Source of the DNA: Paracoccus sp. MKU1
GTDB taxonomy: Bacteria > Pseudomonadota > Alphaproteobacteria > Rhodobacterales > Rhodobacteraceae
Reading direction: 5' to 3'
Length of the DNA: 47,785 bases
NCBI RefSeq assembly: GCF_001447385.1
Contig: NZ_LLWQ01000204.1
Location: 1-47,785, forward strand
The notes below the pieces were generated by a model. The model was not told the origin of the DNA. It ran no database searches and worked only from the letters and a program-made list of their open reading frames with translations. A program made the position numbers and the translations under genes. Positions 19,121 through 28,626 of this stretch are shown piece by piece (position 1 is the first letter of the stretch; every line of letters begins with the position of its first letter).

Positions 19121-20680
19121 TCATTCCCACTCGATGGTGCCCGGTGGCTTCGAGGTGATGTCATAGGTGCAGCGGTTGATGCCCTTTACCTCGTTGATGA
19201 TCCGCGTCGCGGTCTCGCCCAGGAACTCATGGCTGAACGGATAGTAATCCGCTGTCATGCCATCGACCGAGGTCACGGCGCGCAGCGCGCAGGCATAGTC
19301 ATAGGTGCGCCCGTCGCCCATCACGCCGACGGTGCGCACCGGCAGGATGGCGACGAAGGCCTGCCAGATCTCGTCATAGAGCCCGTGCCTGCGGATCTGA
19401 TCGATGAAGACCGCATCGGCCTTGCGCAGGATCTCCAGCTTGTCGCGGGTGATCTCGCCCGGGCAGCGGATGGCAAGGCCCGGACCGGGGAACGGATGGC
19501 GACCGATGAATTTTTCCGGCAGGCCGAGTTCGCGGCCCAAGGCGCGGACCTCGTCCTTGAACAGCTCGCGCAGCGGCTCGACCAGCTTCAGCCCCATCTT
19601 CTCGGGCAAGCCGCCGACATTGTGGTGGCTCTTGATGGTGACCGAGGGGCCGCCCGAGAAGCTGACCGATTCGATCACGTCCGGGTAAAGCGTGCCCTGC
19701 GCCAGGAATTCCGCGCCCTCGATCTCGCTTGCGTATTTCTGGAACACGTCGATGAACAGCTTGCCGATGGTCTTGCGCTTGACCTCGGGGTCGCTGACGC
19801 CCTCCAGCGCCGACAGGAACAACTCGCTTTCGTCGGCATGGATCAGCGGGATATTGTAGTTGTCGCGGAACATGGTCACGACTTCCTCGGCCTCATTCAG
19901 CCGCAAGAGCCCGTGATCGACGAAGACGCAGGTCAGCTGGTCGCCGATCGCCTCGTGGATCAGCACGGCGGCGACCGAACTGTCGACGCCGCCCGACAGC
20001 CCGCAGATCACCCGCTTGGTCCCGACCTGCTCGCGAATCTTGCGGATCGCCTCTTGCCGATAGGAGGCCATGGTCCAGTCGCCGGAAAAGCCCGCCATGC
20101 GGACGAAGTTCTCCAGCATCCGGCGGCCGTTCGGGGTGTGATGGACCTCGGGATGGAACTGCACGGCAAAGAACTTGCGCGCCTCGTCCGCGATCATGGC
20201 GAAGGGGGCATTGGGCGAAGTGCCGATCACCTCGAAGCCCGGCGCAAGCTGGGTGACGCGGTCGCCATGACTCATCCAGACTTCCTCGCGGCCGGTCTCG
20301 AACAGGCCGGAGAAGATGCCGTCGCCCTTGTGCCCTTCGGCCGGGGCGATGAAGGCGCGGCCGTATTCGGCATGATGGCCCGATTCGACGCGGCCGCCCA
20401 ACTGCTCCATCATCACCTGCTGGCCATAGCAGATGCCGAAGACCGGCACGCCCATGTCGAACAGGCTCTGCGGCGCACGCGGCGAATCCGCCTGGGTGAC
20501 CGATGCGGGGCCGCCCGACAGGATCACGGCCTGCGGGGCGAAGTCTTTCAGGAAGGCGTCATCGACCGCGTTGAACGGGTGGATTTCGCAATAGACGTTC
20601 AGCTCGCGCAGGCGGCGCGCAATCAGCTGCGTGACCTGGGAGCCGAAATCGATGATGAGAAGGCGCTGATGCTGGGTCAT
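19121..20680 (-). CDS. guaA: GMP synthase, glutamine-hydrolysing
   Basis: Amidates XMP to GMP, using ammonia from glutamine. The protein has 519 residues, the family norm. The N-terminal class-I amidotransferase has the nucleophile Cys84 in FGICYGQQ and the His-Glu pair in [10 protein letters not shown]. The ATP-pyrophosphatase domain has the P-loop GLSGGVDSS. The C-terminal dimerisation domain ends [14 protein letters not shown], the characteristic GuaA tail. The start ATG at 20680 gives the expected [20 protein letters not shown]. An inverted-repeat element lies 66 bp upstream. Confidence 0.98.
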   Translation of the reverse strand: MTQHQRLLIIDFGSQVTQLIARRLRELNVYCEIHPFNAVDDAFLKDFAPQAVILSGGPASVTQADSPRAPQSLFDMGVPVFGICYGQQVMMEQLGGRVESGHHAEYGRAFIAPAEGHKGDGIFSGLFETGREEVWMSHGDRVTQLAPGFEVIGTSPNAPFAMIADEARKFFAVQFHPEVHHTPNGRRMLENFVRMAGFSGDWTMASYRQEAIRKIREQVGTKRVICGLSGGVDSSVAAVLIHEAIGDQLTCVFVDHGLLRLNEAEEVVTMFRDNYNIPLIHADESELFLSALEGVSDPEVKRKTIGKLFIDVFQKYASEIEGAEFLAQGTLYPDVIESVSFSGGPSVTIKSHHNVGGLPEKMGLKLVEPLRELFKDEVRALGRELGLPEKFIGRHPFPGPGLAIRCPGEITRDKLEILRKADAVFIDQIRRHGLYDEIWQAFVAILPVRTVGVMGDGRTYDYACALRAVTSVDGMTADYYPFSHEFLGETATRIINEVKGINRCTYDITSKPPGTIEWE

Positions 20681-20745
20681 GGCAAGGCTTTAGGCTGCGG
20701 CATGGCGCTGCGCAAGGGGCAGGTGCGGGTGCCCGCGGCGAGCTC

Positions 20746-20854
20746 GCATGGGTATTTGGACAACGGAGAAGAGGCGGGTGCCGGCTACCCGGAAGCGAGG
20801 ATGATAAGGACAAGGTTCCTGGCGACTTCTTCGTTGTCCAAATACCCATGCGGC
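20746..20854. repeat. Inverted pair of the gene-end motif (copies 2 and 3)
   Basis: GCATGGGTATTTGGACAACG+GAGAAG at 20746-20771 is repeated in inverted orientation at 20826-20851 with one mismatch in 26 bases. The two copies are separated by 54 bp and can fold into a long stem between guaA and the ThiE-like gene. The minus-strand copy follows the ThiE-like stop codon by 17 nt. The same sequence occurs after mcm (3041-3070), and a diverged relative after the M32 peptidase gene (24972-24996). Confidence 0.85.
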
Positions 20855-20870
20855 GGTGCCGCCGAGCCGG

Positions 20871-21482
20871 TCAGCGCCAGAGAATCCCCAAGGCTTCGAC
20901 CGGGTCCGGTTCCGACCAGATCTCGGCGCCAAGCGCGATGAAATCGGCGACGGGGGCAAGCTGGCCGATCAGCGCCGGGCTCAGGGCACCCTCGGCGACG
21001 ACGGGGATCTCGATCATCTCCGACCACCATTGGAACAGCTCCAGCGGCGCGGTCTCGCCATGGCCGAGCACGGTGGCGCCGCAGGGGCCGAAGCTGACGT
21101 AATCGGCCCCCGCCTCGGCCGCATTCATGCCGTCATGGCGCGAGGCGCCGCAGAAGGTGCCAACAATGGCGTCCTGGCCCAGCTCCTTGCGGGCATGGCG
21201 CACGCCGCGCGCGCCATTGGTCAGATGCACGCCGTCCAGCCCGTGGCGTTGCGCCAGTTGCACATGATCCTCGATCACCACCGCCACGTCTCGGGCATGG
21301 GCGATCTCGCGCGCGAGATCAGCGATGCGGCCGAGCTCTTCTTCGGTGCCGGCGCCCGGGATGCGCAGGCAGGCGATGGGAAAGCGGTCCATGACCTCGG
21401 CCAGCATCGGCCCCAGCGTCGAGGCGGCCGCGCCGACCGGGGTGATCAGGTAGAGTTGCGGCGAATTGGGCTGGTCTGTCAT
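20871..21482 (-). CDS. ThiE/TenI-like protein (thiamine phosphate synthase family), atypical
   Basis: A 203-residue TIM-barrel protein of the ThiE/TenI superfamily: QLYLITPVG start, AVVIEDHVQLAQRHGLDGVH, GADYVSFGP, and a C-terminal ADFIALGAEIW. Classical ThiE residues are poorly kept: the QLR-x-K segment is replaced by CLRIPG, and the TPTK loop after the GP motif is missing (GPCGATVLGHG instead). Thiamine-phosphate synthase activity is therefore doubtful. No other thi genes are nearby. The start ATG at 21482 is divergent from trmJ with a 74-bp spacer. Confidence 0.82.
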   Translation of the reverse strand: MTDQPNSPQLYLITPVGAAASTLGPMLAEVMDRFPIACLRIPGAGTEEELGRIADLAREIAHARDVAVVIEDHVQLAQRHGLDGVHLTNGARGVRHARKELGQDAIVGTFCGASRHDGMNAAEAGADYVSFGPCGATVLGHGETAPLELFQWWSEMIEIPVVAEGALSPALIGQLAPVADFIALGAEIWSEPDPVEALGILWR

Positions 21483-21556
21483 GGCGCTGTCATCCTCGTG
21501 TTCCGCAAGCAGATAGCGCAGCGCCGCGCGCCTTGCCAGTAGGTCTGCGGAAGGTT

Positions 21557-22297
21557 ATGGCCGCGCGCATGGAACCGGCGATCATTCTCGTGCGCCCGCA
21601 GATGGGCGAGAACATCGGCGCGGCGGCGCGCGCCATGCTTAACTTCGGCCTGGCCGACATGCGGCTGGTGGCGCCGCGCGACGGCTGGCCGAATCCGCGC
21701 GCCGTGGCCATGGCCTCGGGCGCCGCCGGCCGGGTGCTGGACCGGGCGCGGGTCTTTGCCACCCTGGCCGAGGCGATGGCGGATGTGGATTACGCCTATG
21801 CCACCACCGCGCGGGGGCGCGAACTGACCAAGCCGGTGCTGGCCCCGGCCACGGCCATGGCCGATGCCCGCGACCGGGTCGCGCAGGGCGGCCGGGTCGC
21901 GGTGATCTTCGGCCCCGAGCGCGCCGGGCTGGAGAACGAGGACGTGGCCCGGGCCAATGCCATCATCACCGTGCCGGTCAATCCTGATTTCCCCTCGCTG
22001 AACCTGGCGCAGGCGGTGCTGCTGACCGGCTATGAATGGGCGCGGGACAGCCTGCCGCCCCAGCCCGCCCCGCAGGGTCGCCGTCCCGATGGCGAGGTTC
22101 TTGCGACGCGGCTCGAGATCGAGCGGCTTGCCGATCATTGGGAGGAGCGGCTGGCCGAGGCCGGCTTCTTCTTCCCGCCCGAGAAGGCGCCGGCGATGCA
22201 GCTGACGCTGCGCAATCTCTGGTCGCGCCTGCCGCTGACGCGCGCCGATACGCGCATCTTCCACGGCATGCTGCGGCAATTGATCCGTCGCGGCTGA
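21557..22297 (+). CDS. trmJ: tRNA (cytidine/uridine-2'-O-)-methyltransferase TrmJ
   Basis: A SPOUT-class, SAM-dependent enzyme methylating the 2'-O of nucleotide 32 in the tRNA anticodon loop. The protein has 246 residues from the ATG at 21557 (GGAAGG upstream); ATG 21569 is an alternative start. Motif 1 is LVRPQMGENIGAAARAMLNF, the SAM-knot motifs are RVAVIFGPERAGLENEDV and NPDFPSLNLAQAVLLTGYEW. The C-terminal extension (LADHWEERLAEAGFFFP ... RIFHGMLRQLIRR) is typical of TrmJ rather than TrmL. It is followed by ctaA after 55 bp. Confidence 0.94.
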   Translation: MAARMEPAIILVRPQMGENIGAAARAMLNFGLADMRLVAPRDGWPNPRAVAMASGAAGRVLDRARVFATLAEAMADVDYAYATTARGRELTKPVLAPATAMADARDRVAQGGRVAVIFGPERAGLENEDVARANAIITVPVNPDFPSLNLAQAVLLTGYEWARDSLPPQPAPQGRRPDGEVLATRLEIERLADHWEERLAEAGFFFPPEKAPAMQLTLRNLWSRLPLTRADTRIFHGMLRQLIRRG

Positions 22298-22352
22298 TTG
22301 ATTTCCGGGCGCGCGCGGGCCAAGGTCGCGCCCGATCGAGAAGGAAGCTGAC

Positions 22353-23498
22353 ATGGCAAGACGTCCCGTCTTTCAGGAAGTCACCGAGACGACCCCGCGC
22401 AGCACGCCACCCGCTGGCGGCATGATCGATGCCGGCCCCAGGGGCGCGCGCGGCGCGATCCGCATCTGGCTGATCGTGCTGTTCGTCATGGTCGCGGCGA
22501 TGATCGCGCTTGGCGGCGCGACGCGGCTGACCGGCTCGGGCCTGTCGATCACCGAATGGAAGCCGGTGACCGGGGCGATCCCGCCCATGGACCAGGCCGC
22601 CTGGCAGGCCGAGTTCGACAAGTACCGGCAGATCCCGCAGTTCCAGCTGGTCAATTCCGACATGGACCTGGCGAGCTTCAAGCGGATCTACTGGTGGGAA
22701 TGGTCGCACCGGCTGCTGGGCCGGCTGGTGGGGCTGGCCTGGGCGGCGGGCTTCGTCTTCTTCCTGGCCACCAGGCGCATTCCCGTTGGCTGGACGCCGC
22801 GACTGCTGTTGCTGGGCGTGCTGGGCGGCGCGCAGGGCGCCATCGGCTGGTGGATGGTGCATTCGGGACTGTCGGGCGAGATGGTGCGCGTGGCCTCCTA
22901 TCGGCTGGCGACGCATCTGGGACTGGCCTTTGCCATTCTCGGCCTGATCGCCTGGTACGCTTTGGCGCTGTCGCGGTCCGAGGCGGCGCTGTTGCGCGCC
23001 CGCCGGGCGGGCGAGGCGAAGCTTTTCTCGATGACCACCGGGCTCATGCACCTGGCCTTCGTCCAGATCCTGCTGGGGGCGCTGGTCGCGGGGATCGATG
23101 CCGGGCGCATGTATACCGGCTGGCCGACCATGGGCGGCGAATGGATTCCGGCCGAGATCTGGGACGCGACGCTGGGTTGGCGCAATTTCTTCGAGAACCC
23201 GGCGCTGGTGCAGTTCATCCATCGCATGACCGGCTATCTGCTGGCGGCTTTCGCGGTGGTGGTGTTCCTGCGTGCCCGGCGCTCGCCGCATCCGGTGACG
23301 CGTGGTGCCTATGTCGCGATGCTGGCCGCCTTGGCCGTGCAGGTGCTTTTGGGCATCATGAACGTGCTGCATGCCTCGCCGCTGCCTTTGGCACTGGCGC
23401 ATCAGATCGGTGCCGTGGCACTGTTCACGCTGATCCTGCGCGCGCGCCACCATGCGCGCTATCCTTTTGAAACCTCGGTCCGGGGGACTGTCCGATGA
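22353..23498 (+). CDS. ctaA: Heme A synthase (COX15/CtaA family)
   Basis: Oxidises the C8 methyl group of heme O to give heme A for aa3-type cytochrome oxidase, in the inner membrane. The protein has 381 residues and about eight hydrophobic segments, the length of the alphaproteobacterial type-2 enzyme. Characteristic stretches are GGATRLTGSGLSITEWKPVT, WWEWSHRLLGRLVG (His ligand region), GWWMVHSGLS, VSYRLATHLGL-like ASYRLATHLGLAF, and FIHRMTGYLLAA. AAGGAAGC precedes the ATG at 22353. The 3' end overlaps the M32 gene by 4 bp (ATGA). Confidence 0.96.
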   Translation: MARRPVFQEVTETTPRSTPPAGGMIDAGPRGARGAIRIWLIVLFVMVAAMIALGGATRLTGSGLSITEWKPVTGAIPPMDQAAWQAEFDKYRQIPQFQLVNSDMDLASFKRIYWWEWSHRLLGRLVGLAWAAGFVFFLATRRIPVGWTPRLLLLGVLGGAQGAIGWWMVHSGLSGEMVRVASYRLATHLGLAFAILGLIAWYALALSRSEAALLRARRAGEAKLFSMTTGLMHLAFVQILLGALVAGIDAGRMYTGWPTMGGEWIPAEIWDATLGWRNFFENPALVQFIHRMTGYLLAAFAVVVFLRARRSPHPVTRGAYVAMLAALAVQVLLGIMNVLHASPLPLALAHQIGAVALFTLILRARHHARYPFETSVRGTVR

Positions 23499-24967
23499 GC
23501 GCTTTCGACGATCTTCTCGCCTTCCAGCGCCAGACCGAGGCGTTGTCCTCGGTCGCCGAGCGGCTGGCCTGGGACCAGGAAACCGTGATGCCTCGGGGCG
23601 CCGTCGAGCAGCGCGCCGAGGAAATGGCGGCGATGGAATCGGTGCTGCACGAGCGCCGCACCGATCCGCGCCTGGGCGAATGGCTGGACCAGGCCGAGCC
23701 CGAGGATGACGAGGATGCCCGCGTCATCGAGCTGATCGCCCGCGACTATCGCCGCGCCTCGCGCATCCCGTCGCGCTTGGCGACGGAACTGGCACGGCAG
23801 ACCTCGCTGGCGCAGGGCATCTGGGCCGATTCCCGTGCCAAGGACGCGCCCGAGGATTTCCTGCCGGTGCTGAACGACATCCTGATGCTGAAGCGCGAGG
23901 AGGCCTCGGCGCTGGCCGATGGCGGCGATCTTTACGACGCGCTGCTGGACGATTACGAGCCCGGCACCACCCAGGCCGAGATCGCGGCGCTGTTCGACGC
24001 CATGCGGCCGCGGCTGGTGGCGCTGCGCGAGGACGTGCTGGGCGCCGCGTTCCAGCCCGAGCCGCTGGCCGGGCATTTCCCGCAGGAGACGCAGCTGCGC
24101 CTGGCGCGAACCTGCGCCACCGCCTTCGGCTATGACTGGACGCGCGGCCGCATGGACATCGCCGTGCATCCGTTCAGCTCGGGCCGCTGGCAGGACAGCC
24201 GCATCACCACGCGGGTGGTGGAGACCGATCCGTTCAACTGCCTCTATTCGACCATCCACGAGGTCGGGCATTCCAGCTATGAGCTGGGCATTGACAGCGA
24301 CTATGCCTTCACGCCCCTGGGCCGTGGCGTCTCGATGGGCGCACATGAAAGCCAGAGCCGGATCTACGAGAACCAGCTCGGCCGCAGCCGTGCCTTTACC
24401 GGCTGGCTTTACCGGCGCATGTCGGATGCCTTCGGCGGGCTGTCGGTGCCCGATGCCGATGCCTTCTACGCCACCGCGAACCGCGTCACCCCCGGCTTCA
24501 TCCGCACCGAGGCCGACGAGGTGCAATACAATCTGCACATCATGCTGCGCTTCGACCTGGAGCGCGAGCTGATCGCCGGCCGGCTGGATGTCGAGGATCT
24601 GGTGGAGGCCTGGAATACCCGCTTCCTGCGCGATTTCGGGGTGGCGGTGGATCGGCCGGCCAATGGCGTCCTGCAGGACGTGCATTGGGCGGTGGGGCTG
24701 TTCGGCTATTTCCCGACCTATGCGCTGGGGAACGTCTATGCCGGCTGTCTGCATGCCGCGCTGCGCGCCGCGGTGCCGGACCTGGACGAGGCGCTGGCGC
24801 GCGGCGAGGCCGACCCGGCGGTCGAATGGCTGCGCGAGAACATGCAGCGCCATGGCGGGCTTTATCCGCAGCGCCAACTGATCGAACAGGCGACCGGTGC
24901 CGATGTCGGCGAAGGGCCGCTTCTCGACTACCTGGAAGAGAAATTCTCGGCCATCTACCGGCTTTGA
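23495..24967 (+). CDS. Carboxypeptidase M32 (Taq-type metallocarboxypeptidase)
   Basis: A 490-residue, largely helical zinc carboxypeptidase. The zinc motif HEVGH is at residues 255-259, followed by the family stretch RGVSMGAHESQSRIYENQLG, which supplies the third ligand Glu. TADEVQYNLHIMLRFDLE-type sequence (here EADEVQYNLHIMLRFDLER) and QDVHWAVGLFGYFPTYALGN complete the family pattern. It probably acts in cytoplasmic peptide turnover. The start overlaps the ctaA stop (ATGA), so the two are co-translated although functionally unrelated. Confidence 0.95.
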   Translation: MSAFDDLLAFQRQTEALSSVAERLAWDQETVMPRGAVEQRAEEMAAMESVLHERRTDPRLGEWLDQAEPEDDEDARVIELIARDYRRASRIPSRLATELARQTSLAQGIWADSRAKDAPEDFLPVLNDILMLKREEASALADGGDLYDALLDDYEPGTTQAEIAALFDAMRPRLVALREDVLGAAFQPEPLAGHFPQETQLRLARTCATAFGYDWTRGRMDIAVHPFSSGRWQDSRITTRVVETDPFNCLYSTIHEVGHSSYELGIDSDYAFTPLGRGVSMGAHESQSRIYENQLGRSRAFTGWLYRRMSDAFGGLSVPDADAFYATANRVTPGFIRTEADEVQYNLHIMLRFDLERELIAGRLDVEDLVEAWNTRFLRDFGVAVDRPANGVLQDVHWAVGLFGYFPTYALGNVYAGCLHAALRAAVPDLDEALARGEADPAVEWLRENMQRHGGLYPQRQLIEQATGADVGEGPLLDYLEEKFSAIYRL

Positions 24968-24971
24968 GGCC

Positions 24972-24996
24972 GGGGAGTATTTGTGAAACGGTGAAA
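24972..24996 (+). repeat. Diverged copy 4 of the gene-end motif
   Basis: Four nucleotides after the M32 stop codon the coding strand reads GGGGAGTATTTGTGAAACGG, then TGAA. It shares the core G-GTATTTG-nnn-AACG-nn-GAA with the copies after mcm and the ThiE-like gene, in the same orientation relative to transcription. An ACCGGC...GCCGGT inverted repeat and CTTTCC follow at about 24996-25028 and may form a weak terminator. Confidence 0.55.
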
Positions 24997-25079
24997 CCGG
25001 CGGCCGGGCGCGAGGGCGGCCGGTCTTTCCAAGCCGGGCGTTTTCCTGTATCAGGCGTCGATCCCAAGGACAGCACGGC

Positions 25080-26417
25080 ATGAGTGACCCAGCCAGCAAG
25101 CCCGCCCCGGCGGTGAAGAAGCTTTTCATCAAGACCTATGGCTGCCAGATGAACGTCTATGACAGCCAGCGCATGGCCGAGGCCATGGGCGCCGAGGGCT
25201 ATGTCCTGACCGACAACCAGTCGGACGCCGACATGGTGCTGCTGAACACCTGCCATATCCGGGAAAAGGCGGCCGAGAAGCTTTATTCCGACCTGGGGCG
25301 GCTGAAGCCCCTGAAGGCGGACAGGCCGGATCTGAAGATCGGTGTCGCTGGCTGCGTCGCCCAGGCCGAGGGCGAGGAGATCCAGCGCCGCATGCCCATC
25401 GTCGATCTGGTGGTGGGGCCGCAGGCCTATCACCGGCTGCCGGCCATGGTGCGCGCGGGCAGGGGCGTCGATACCGAATTCCCGGCCGAGGACAAGTTCG
25501 AGCATCTGCCGAAGCCCGCCGCCACGAGGCGCGCGCCGGCGGCCTTCCTGACCGTGCAGGAGGGCTGCGACAAGTTCTGCGCCTTTTGCGTCGTGCCCTA
25601 TACGCGGGGGGCCGAGGTGTCGCGCCCGGTCTCGCGCATCCTGGCCGAGGCGCGCGACCTGGTCGCGCGGGGCGTGCGCGAGATCACGCTTCTGGGTCAG
25701 AACGTCAACGGTTGGCATGGAGAGGGGCCGGAGGGGGCCGAATGGGGCTTCGGCCGGCTGATCCGGGCGATCGCGGAAATCGACGGGCTGGACCGCATCC
25801 GCTATACCACCAGCCACCCGAACGACATGGCCGACGACCTGATCGCGGCGCATCGCGACGAGCCGAAGCTGATGCCCTATCTGCACCTGCCGGTGCAGTC
25901 GGGTTCGAACCGGATCCTCAAGGCGATGAACCGCAAGCATACGGTGGACCAGTATCTGCGGCTGATCGGGCGCATCCGCGAGGCGCGGCCCGACATCATG
26001 CTGACCAGCGATTTCATCGTCGGCTTCCCCGGTGAGACCGACCGGGACCATCAGGATACGCTGGATCTGGTGCGCGCGGTGAATTTCGGCACCGCCTTCA
26101 GCTTCAAGTATTCGCCGCGCCCGGGCACCCCGGCCTATGAGCGGCCGGAGGTCGAGGGCGCCGTGGCTGATGCGCGCCTGCAGGAATTGCAGGCGTTACT
26201 GACCAGCCAGCAGAAGGCGGCGCAGGAGGGCATGGTCGGGCGCGAGCTGGGCGTGCTGTTCGAAAAGCCCGGCCGCAATCCCGGCCAGATGGTCGGCAAG
26301 TCGGACTATCTGCACGCGGTCTTTGTCGAGGCGCCGCAGGCCAAGGTCGGCGATCTGGTGCGCGTGCGCATCACCCATAGCGCGCCGAACTCGCTGGCTG
26401 GAGTGCTGGCGGCCTGA
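25080..26417 (+). CDS. miaB: tRNA-2-methylthio-N6-dimethylallyladenosine synthase
   Basis: A radical-SAM methylthiotransferase acting on i6A37 of tRNA. The protein has 445 residues. The N-terminal UPF0004 domain holds auxiliary-cluster cysteines Cys22 (KTYGCQMN), Cys58 ([12 protein letters not shown]) and Cys92 (GCVAQ). The radical-SAM cluster cysteines are 163, 167 and 170 (GCDKFCAFC). A C-terminal TRAM domain spans about 375-443. The sequence [20 protein letters not shown] is standard for the family. The start ATG at 25080 lacks a strong ribosome-binding site. Confidence 0.97.
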   Translation: MSDPASKPAPAVKKLFIKTYGCQMNVYDSQRMAEAMGAEGYVLTDNQSDADMVLLNTCHIREKAAEKLYSDLGRLKPLKADRPDLKIGVAGCVAQAEGEEIQRRMPIVDLVVGPQAYHRLPAMVRAGRGVDTEFPAEDKFEHLPKPAATRRAPAAFLTVQEGCDKFCAFCVVPYTRGAEVSRPVSRILAEARDLVARGVREITLLGQNVNGWHGEGPEGAEWGFGRLIRAIAEIDGLDRIRYTTSHPNDMADDLIAAHRDEPKLMPYLHLPVQSGSNRILKAMNRKHTVDQYLRLIGRIREARPDIMLTSDFIVGFPGETDRDHQDTLDLVRAVNFGTAFSFKYSPRPGTPAYERPEVEGAVADARLQELQALLTSQQKAAQEGMVGRELGVLFEKPGRNPGQMVGKSDYLHAVFVEAPQAKVGDLVRVRITHSAPNSLAGVLAA

Positions 26418-26424
26418 AGGCCGG

Positions 26425-26444
26425 AGCCGGCGCTGGCGCCGGCT
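26425..26444. terminator. Hairpin between convergent miaB and glutamine-synthetase-like gene
   Basis: The perfect inverted repeat AGCCGGCG-CTGG-CGCCGGCT lies in the 46-bp gap between two convergent stop codons. There is no T-run on either strand, so it could act as a bidirectional mRNA 3'-end barrier rather than a classical terminator. Confidence 0.6.
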
Positions 26445-26463
26445 GGCGAGGGCGCTGCGGCGG

Positions 26464-27795
26464 TCAGACCGTGTCGAGGTAAAGCTCGACGGTTTCCTCG
26501 TCCGAAAGCTCGGCCATGTAGTGCAGTTCCTGCCGCTTGGTCATCACGAAATTCTCGATCAGATGCGCGGGGAAGATGCGCTTGATCTCGGGCGAGGCCT
26601 CGAAGGCGCCGATGGCCGCGCCCCAGCTGCCGGGAAGCTGTTCCAGCCCCAGCTCATAGGCATTGCCCTTGATCGGCGGCGGCGGTTCGGCCCGATCCTC
26701 GATGCCGTTCAGCGCCGCGCCCAGCACCGCCGCGACCGTCAGATAGGGGTTCACGTCGCCGCCCGCCACGCGATGCTCGATCCGTCGCGCCTTGGGGCCG
26801 GAGGAGGGGATGCGGATGGCCGAGGTGCGGTTCTCATAGGCCCAGCCGATGCCGGTCGGCGCATGGGCGTTCGGCACCAGCCGGTCATAGCTGTTCTCAT
26901 GCGGCGCAAACAGCAGGGTCGAGCCGGGCATGGCGGCAAGGCAGCCGGCCACGGCATGGCGCAGCACCTCGGACCCTTCCTCGCCGCCATTGTCGAAGAC
27001 GTTGCGGCCCTGCCGGTCCAGCACCGAGAAATGCATGTGCATGCCCGAGCCGTTCCATTCCTCATAGGGCTTGGCCATGAAGGAACCGGCAAAGCCGTAG
27101 CGCCGCGCCAGCCCCTTGACCAGCAGTTTGAACAGCCAGGCGTCGTCAGCGGCCTTCAGCGGATCGGCCTGATGCATCAGGTTGATCTCGAACTGGCCGG
27201 GCGCCGCCTCCGAGATGGCGGTATCGGCGGGAATGTCCATCGCCTCGCAGGCGTCGTAGAGCGCGGTGAAGAAGCGGTCGAAGGCGTCGAGCGCGCGCAG
27301 GGACAGCGTTTCCGCCCCCGTGCGGCGCTTGCCGGAGCGTGGGCTGGGCGGCACCCGCAACTGACCGCCCGAATCGTCGATCAGGAAGAACTCTAGTTCG
27401 GTCGCGACAACCGGGGTCAGGCCCGCGGCCTGGTAGCGTTCGACCACCCGGGCCAGCGCCTGGCGCGGATCTCCCTCATAGGGGCGGCCGTCCAGATGGA
27501 ACATCCAGATCGGCAGAAGGCCGGTGGGCGCCTCCAGCCAAGGCATGGGCATGAAGCCGCGTTCGGTCGGCAGAAGCAGCCCGTCAGGGTCGCCGGCCTG
27601 AAAGACCAGCGGGCTGTCCTCGATATCCTCGCCCCAGATGTCCATGTTCAGCACCGAGAACGGGAATTTCGTGCCCTCGGTCAGGATCTTGTCGGCAAAG
27701 CGTGCCGGAACCCGCTTGCCGCGCGCGACGCCGTTGAGGTCGGCGGCTGCGATGCGGATGGTCTTGACGTCGGGATGCTCGCGCAGCCAGTCCAT
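26464..27795 (-). CDS. Glutamine synthetase family protein (gamma-glutamyl-amine/amino-acid ligase type)
   Basis: A 443-residue ATP-dependent ligase of the GlnA superfamily. The N-terminal beta-grasp domain contains FADLNGVARGKRVP-like AADLNGVARGKRVPA. The catalytic domain has VVATELEFFLID, AAPGQFEINLMH, NGSGMHMHFS and RIEHRVAGGDVNPYL. The adenylylation loop and sequence details of true GlnA are absent, which places it with PuuA-like gamma-glutamylpolyamine synthetases and related ligases. It is the last gene of a five-gene run with an amino-acid ABC transporter; its ATG follows the permease stop by 3 bp. The likely role is gamma-glutamylating the imported compound. Confidence 0.93.
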   Translation of the reverse strand: MDWLREHPDVKTIRIAAADLNGVARGKRVPARFADKILTEGTKFPFSVLNMDIWGEDIEDSPLVFQAGDPDGLLLPTERGFMPMPWLEAPTGLLPIWMFHLDGRPYEGDPRQALARVVERYQAAGLTPVVATELEFFLIDDSGGQLRVPPSPRSGKRRTGAETLSLRALDAFDRFFTALYDACEAMDIPADTAISEAAPGQFEINLMHQADPLKAADDAWLFKLLVKGLARRYGFAGSFMAKPYEEWNGSGMHMHFSVLDRQGRNVFDNGGEEGSEVLRHAVAGCLAAMPGSTLLFAPHENSYDRLVPNAHAPTGIGWAYENRTSAIRIPSSGPKARRIEHRVAGGDVNPYLTVAAVLGAALNGIEDRAEPPPPIKGNAYELGLEQLPGSWGAAIGAFEASPEIKRIFPAHLIENFVMTKRQELHYMAELSDEETVELYLDTV

Positions 27796-27798
27796 GGA

Positions 27799-28626
27799 TC
27801 ACCTGATGAGATTGGGCCTGTATCGGATCTTCTTCGCCGCGCCGGGAAGGTGGCGGTTCAGCCGGCGGTTCACCATGCCGAACAGCGCGATCAGGCAGAT
27901 GGTCAGCAGCACGAAATAGCCCGCCACGATCGGATAGGCGATGAAGGGGTTGAAGGTCTTGTCGGCGAAGTAATTGGCGTAATAGAGTGCGTCGCCCCGC
28001 TGCTGAAAGGCCGGAAAACCGGAAAAGAACACCAGCGTGGTGGCGTGGAACAGGAAGATCGCCTCATTGGTATAGGCGGGCCAGGCGAGCCGCATCGCGG
28101 TTGGCCAGACCACGCGGCGATAGCGGGTCCAGCCGGCCATGCCATAGGCATCGGCGGCCTCGAGCTCGCCCTTGGGCAGATTGCGCAGCGCGCCATAGAA
28201 GATCTCGGCCGAATAGGCGGCGGTGTTCAGCACCAGCACCAGCAGCGCGCCGGCCCAGGCCCGGGTCATCCAGCTGGTCTGCACGGTGATGCCGAATAGG
28301 TCGATGCCGGCGCGCGGCAATTGCACCAGCATCTCGTAGGCCAGGAAGAACTGGATGAACAGCGGGCTGCCGCGGAACAGGAAGATGAACCATTCCGCCG
28401 GCTTGCGGGCCCAGGGATTGCCGCTGGCCTTGGCCACGGCCAGCAGGTTGGCCAGAAAGAAGCCCAGAAACACCGCCAGCGCCGCGAAATAGACGTTCCA
28501 GATTAGGCCCGAGCCGATCAGCGTGAACTGCTCGCACAAGGTGAAGCCGCTGCGCGGCAGCAACCGCTCGCCGATGCCGAGGGCGCGCAGCCCGTAATCC
28601 TGGATGGTTTGTAGGCATTGGTTCAT
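27799..28626 (-). CDS. Polar amino-acid ABC transporter permease (HisM-like)
   Basis: A 275-residue inner-membrane permease. A long open frame extends upstream to 29106, but that part is a shadow of the neighbouring permease gene. The ATG at 28626 overlaps the previous stop (ATGA). It contains FLFRGSPLFIQFFLAYEMLV and the EAA-loop region GALRNLPKGELEAADAYGMA, characteristic of the His/Lys/Arg/Orn family. It pairs with the permease encoded just upstream to form the heterodimeric channel. Confidence 0.93.
   Translation of the reverse strand: MNQCLQTIQDYGLRALGIGERLLPRSGFTLCEQFTLIGSGLIWNVYFAALAVFLGFFLANLLAVAKASGNPWARKPAEWFIFLFRGSPLFIQFFLAYEMLVQLPRAGIDLFGITVQTSWMTRAWAGALLVLVLNTAAYSAEIFYGALRNLPKGELEAADAYGMAGWTRYRRVVWPTAMRLAWPAYTNEAIFLFHATTLVFFSGFPAFQQRGDALYYANYFADKTFNPFIAYPIVAGYFVLLTICLIALFGMVNRRLNRHLPGAAKKIRYRPNLIR

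Noticed and set aside
18893..20941. 682-codon plus-strand ORF
   Set aside because: Antisense shadow of guaA.
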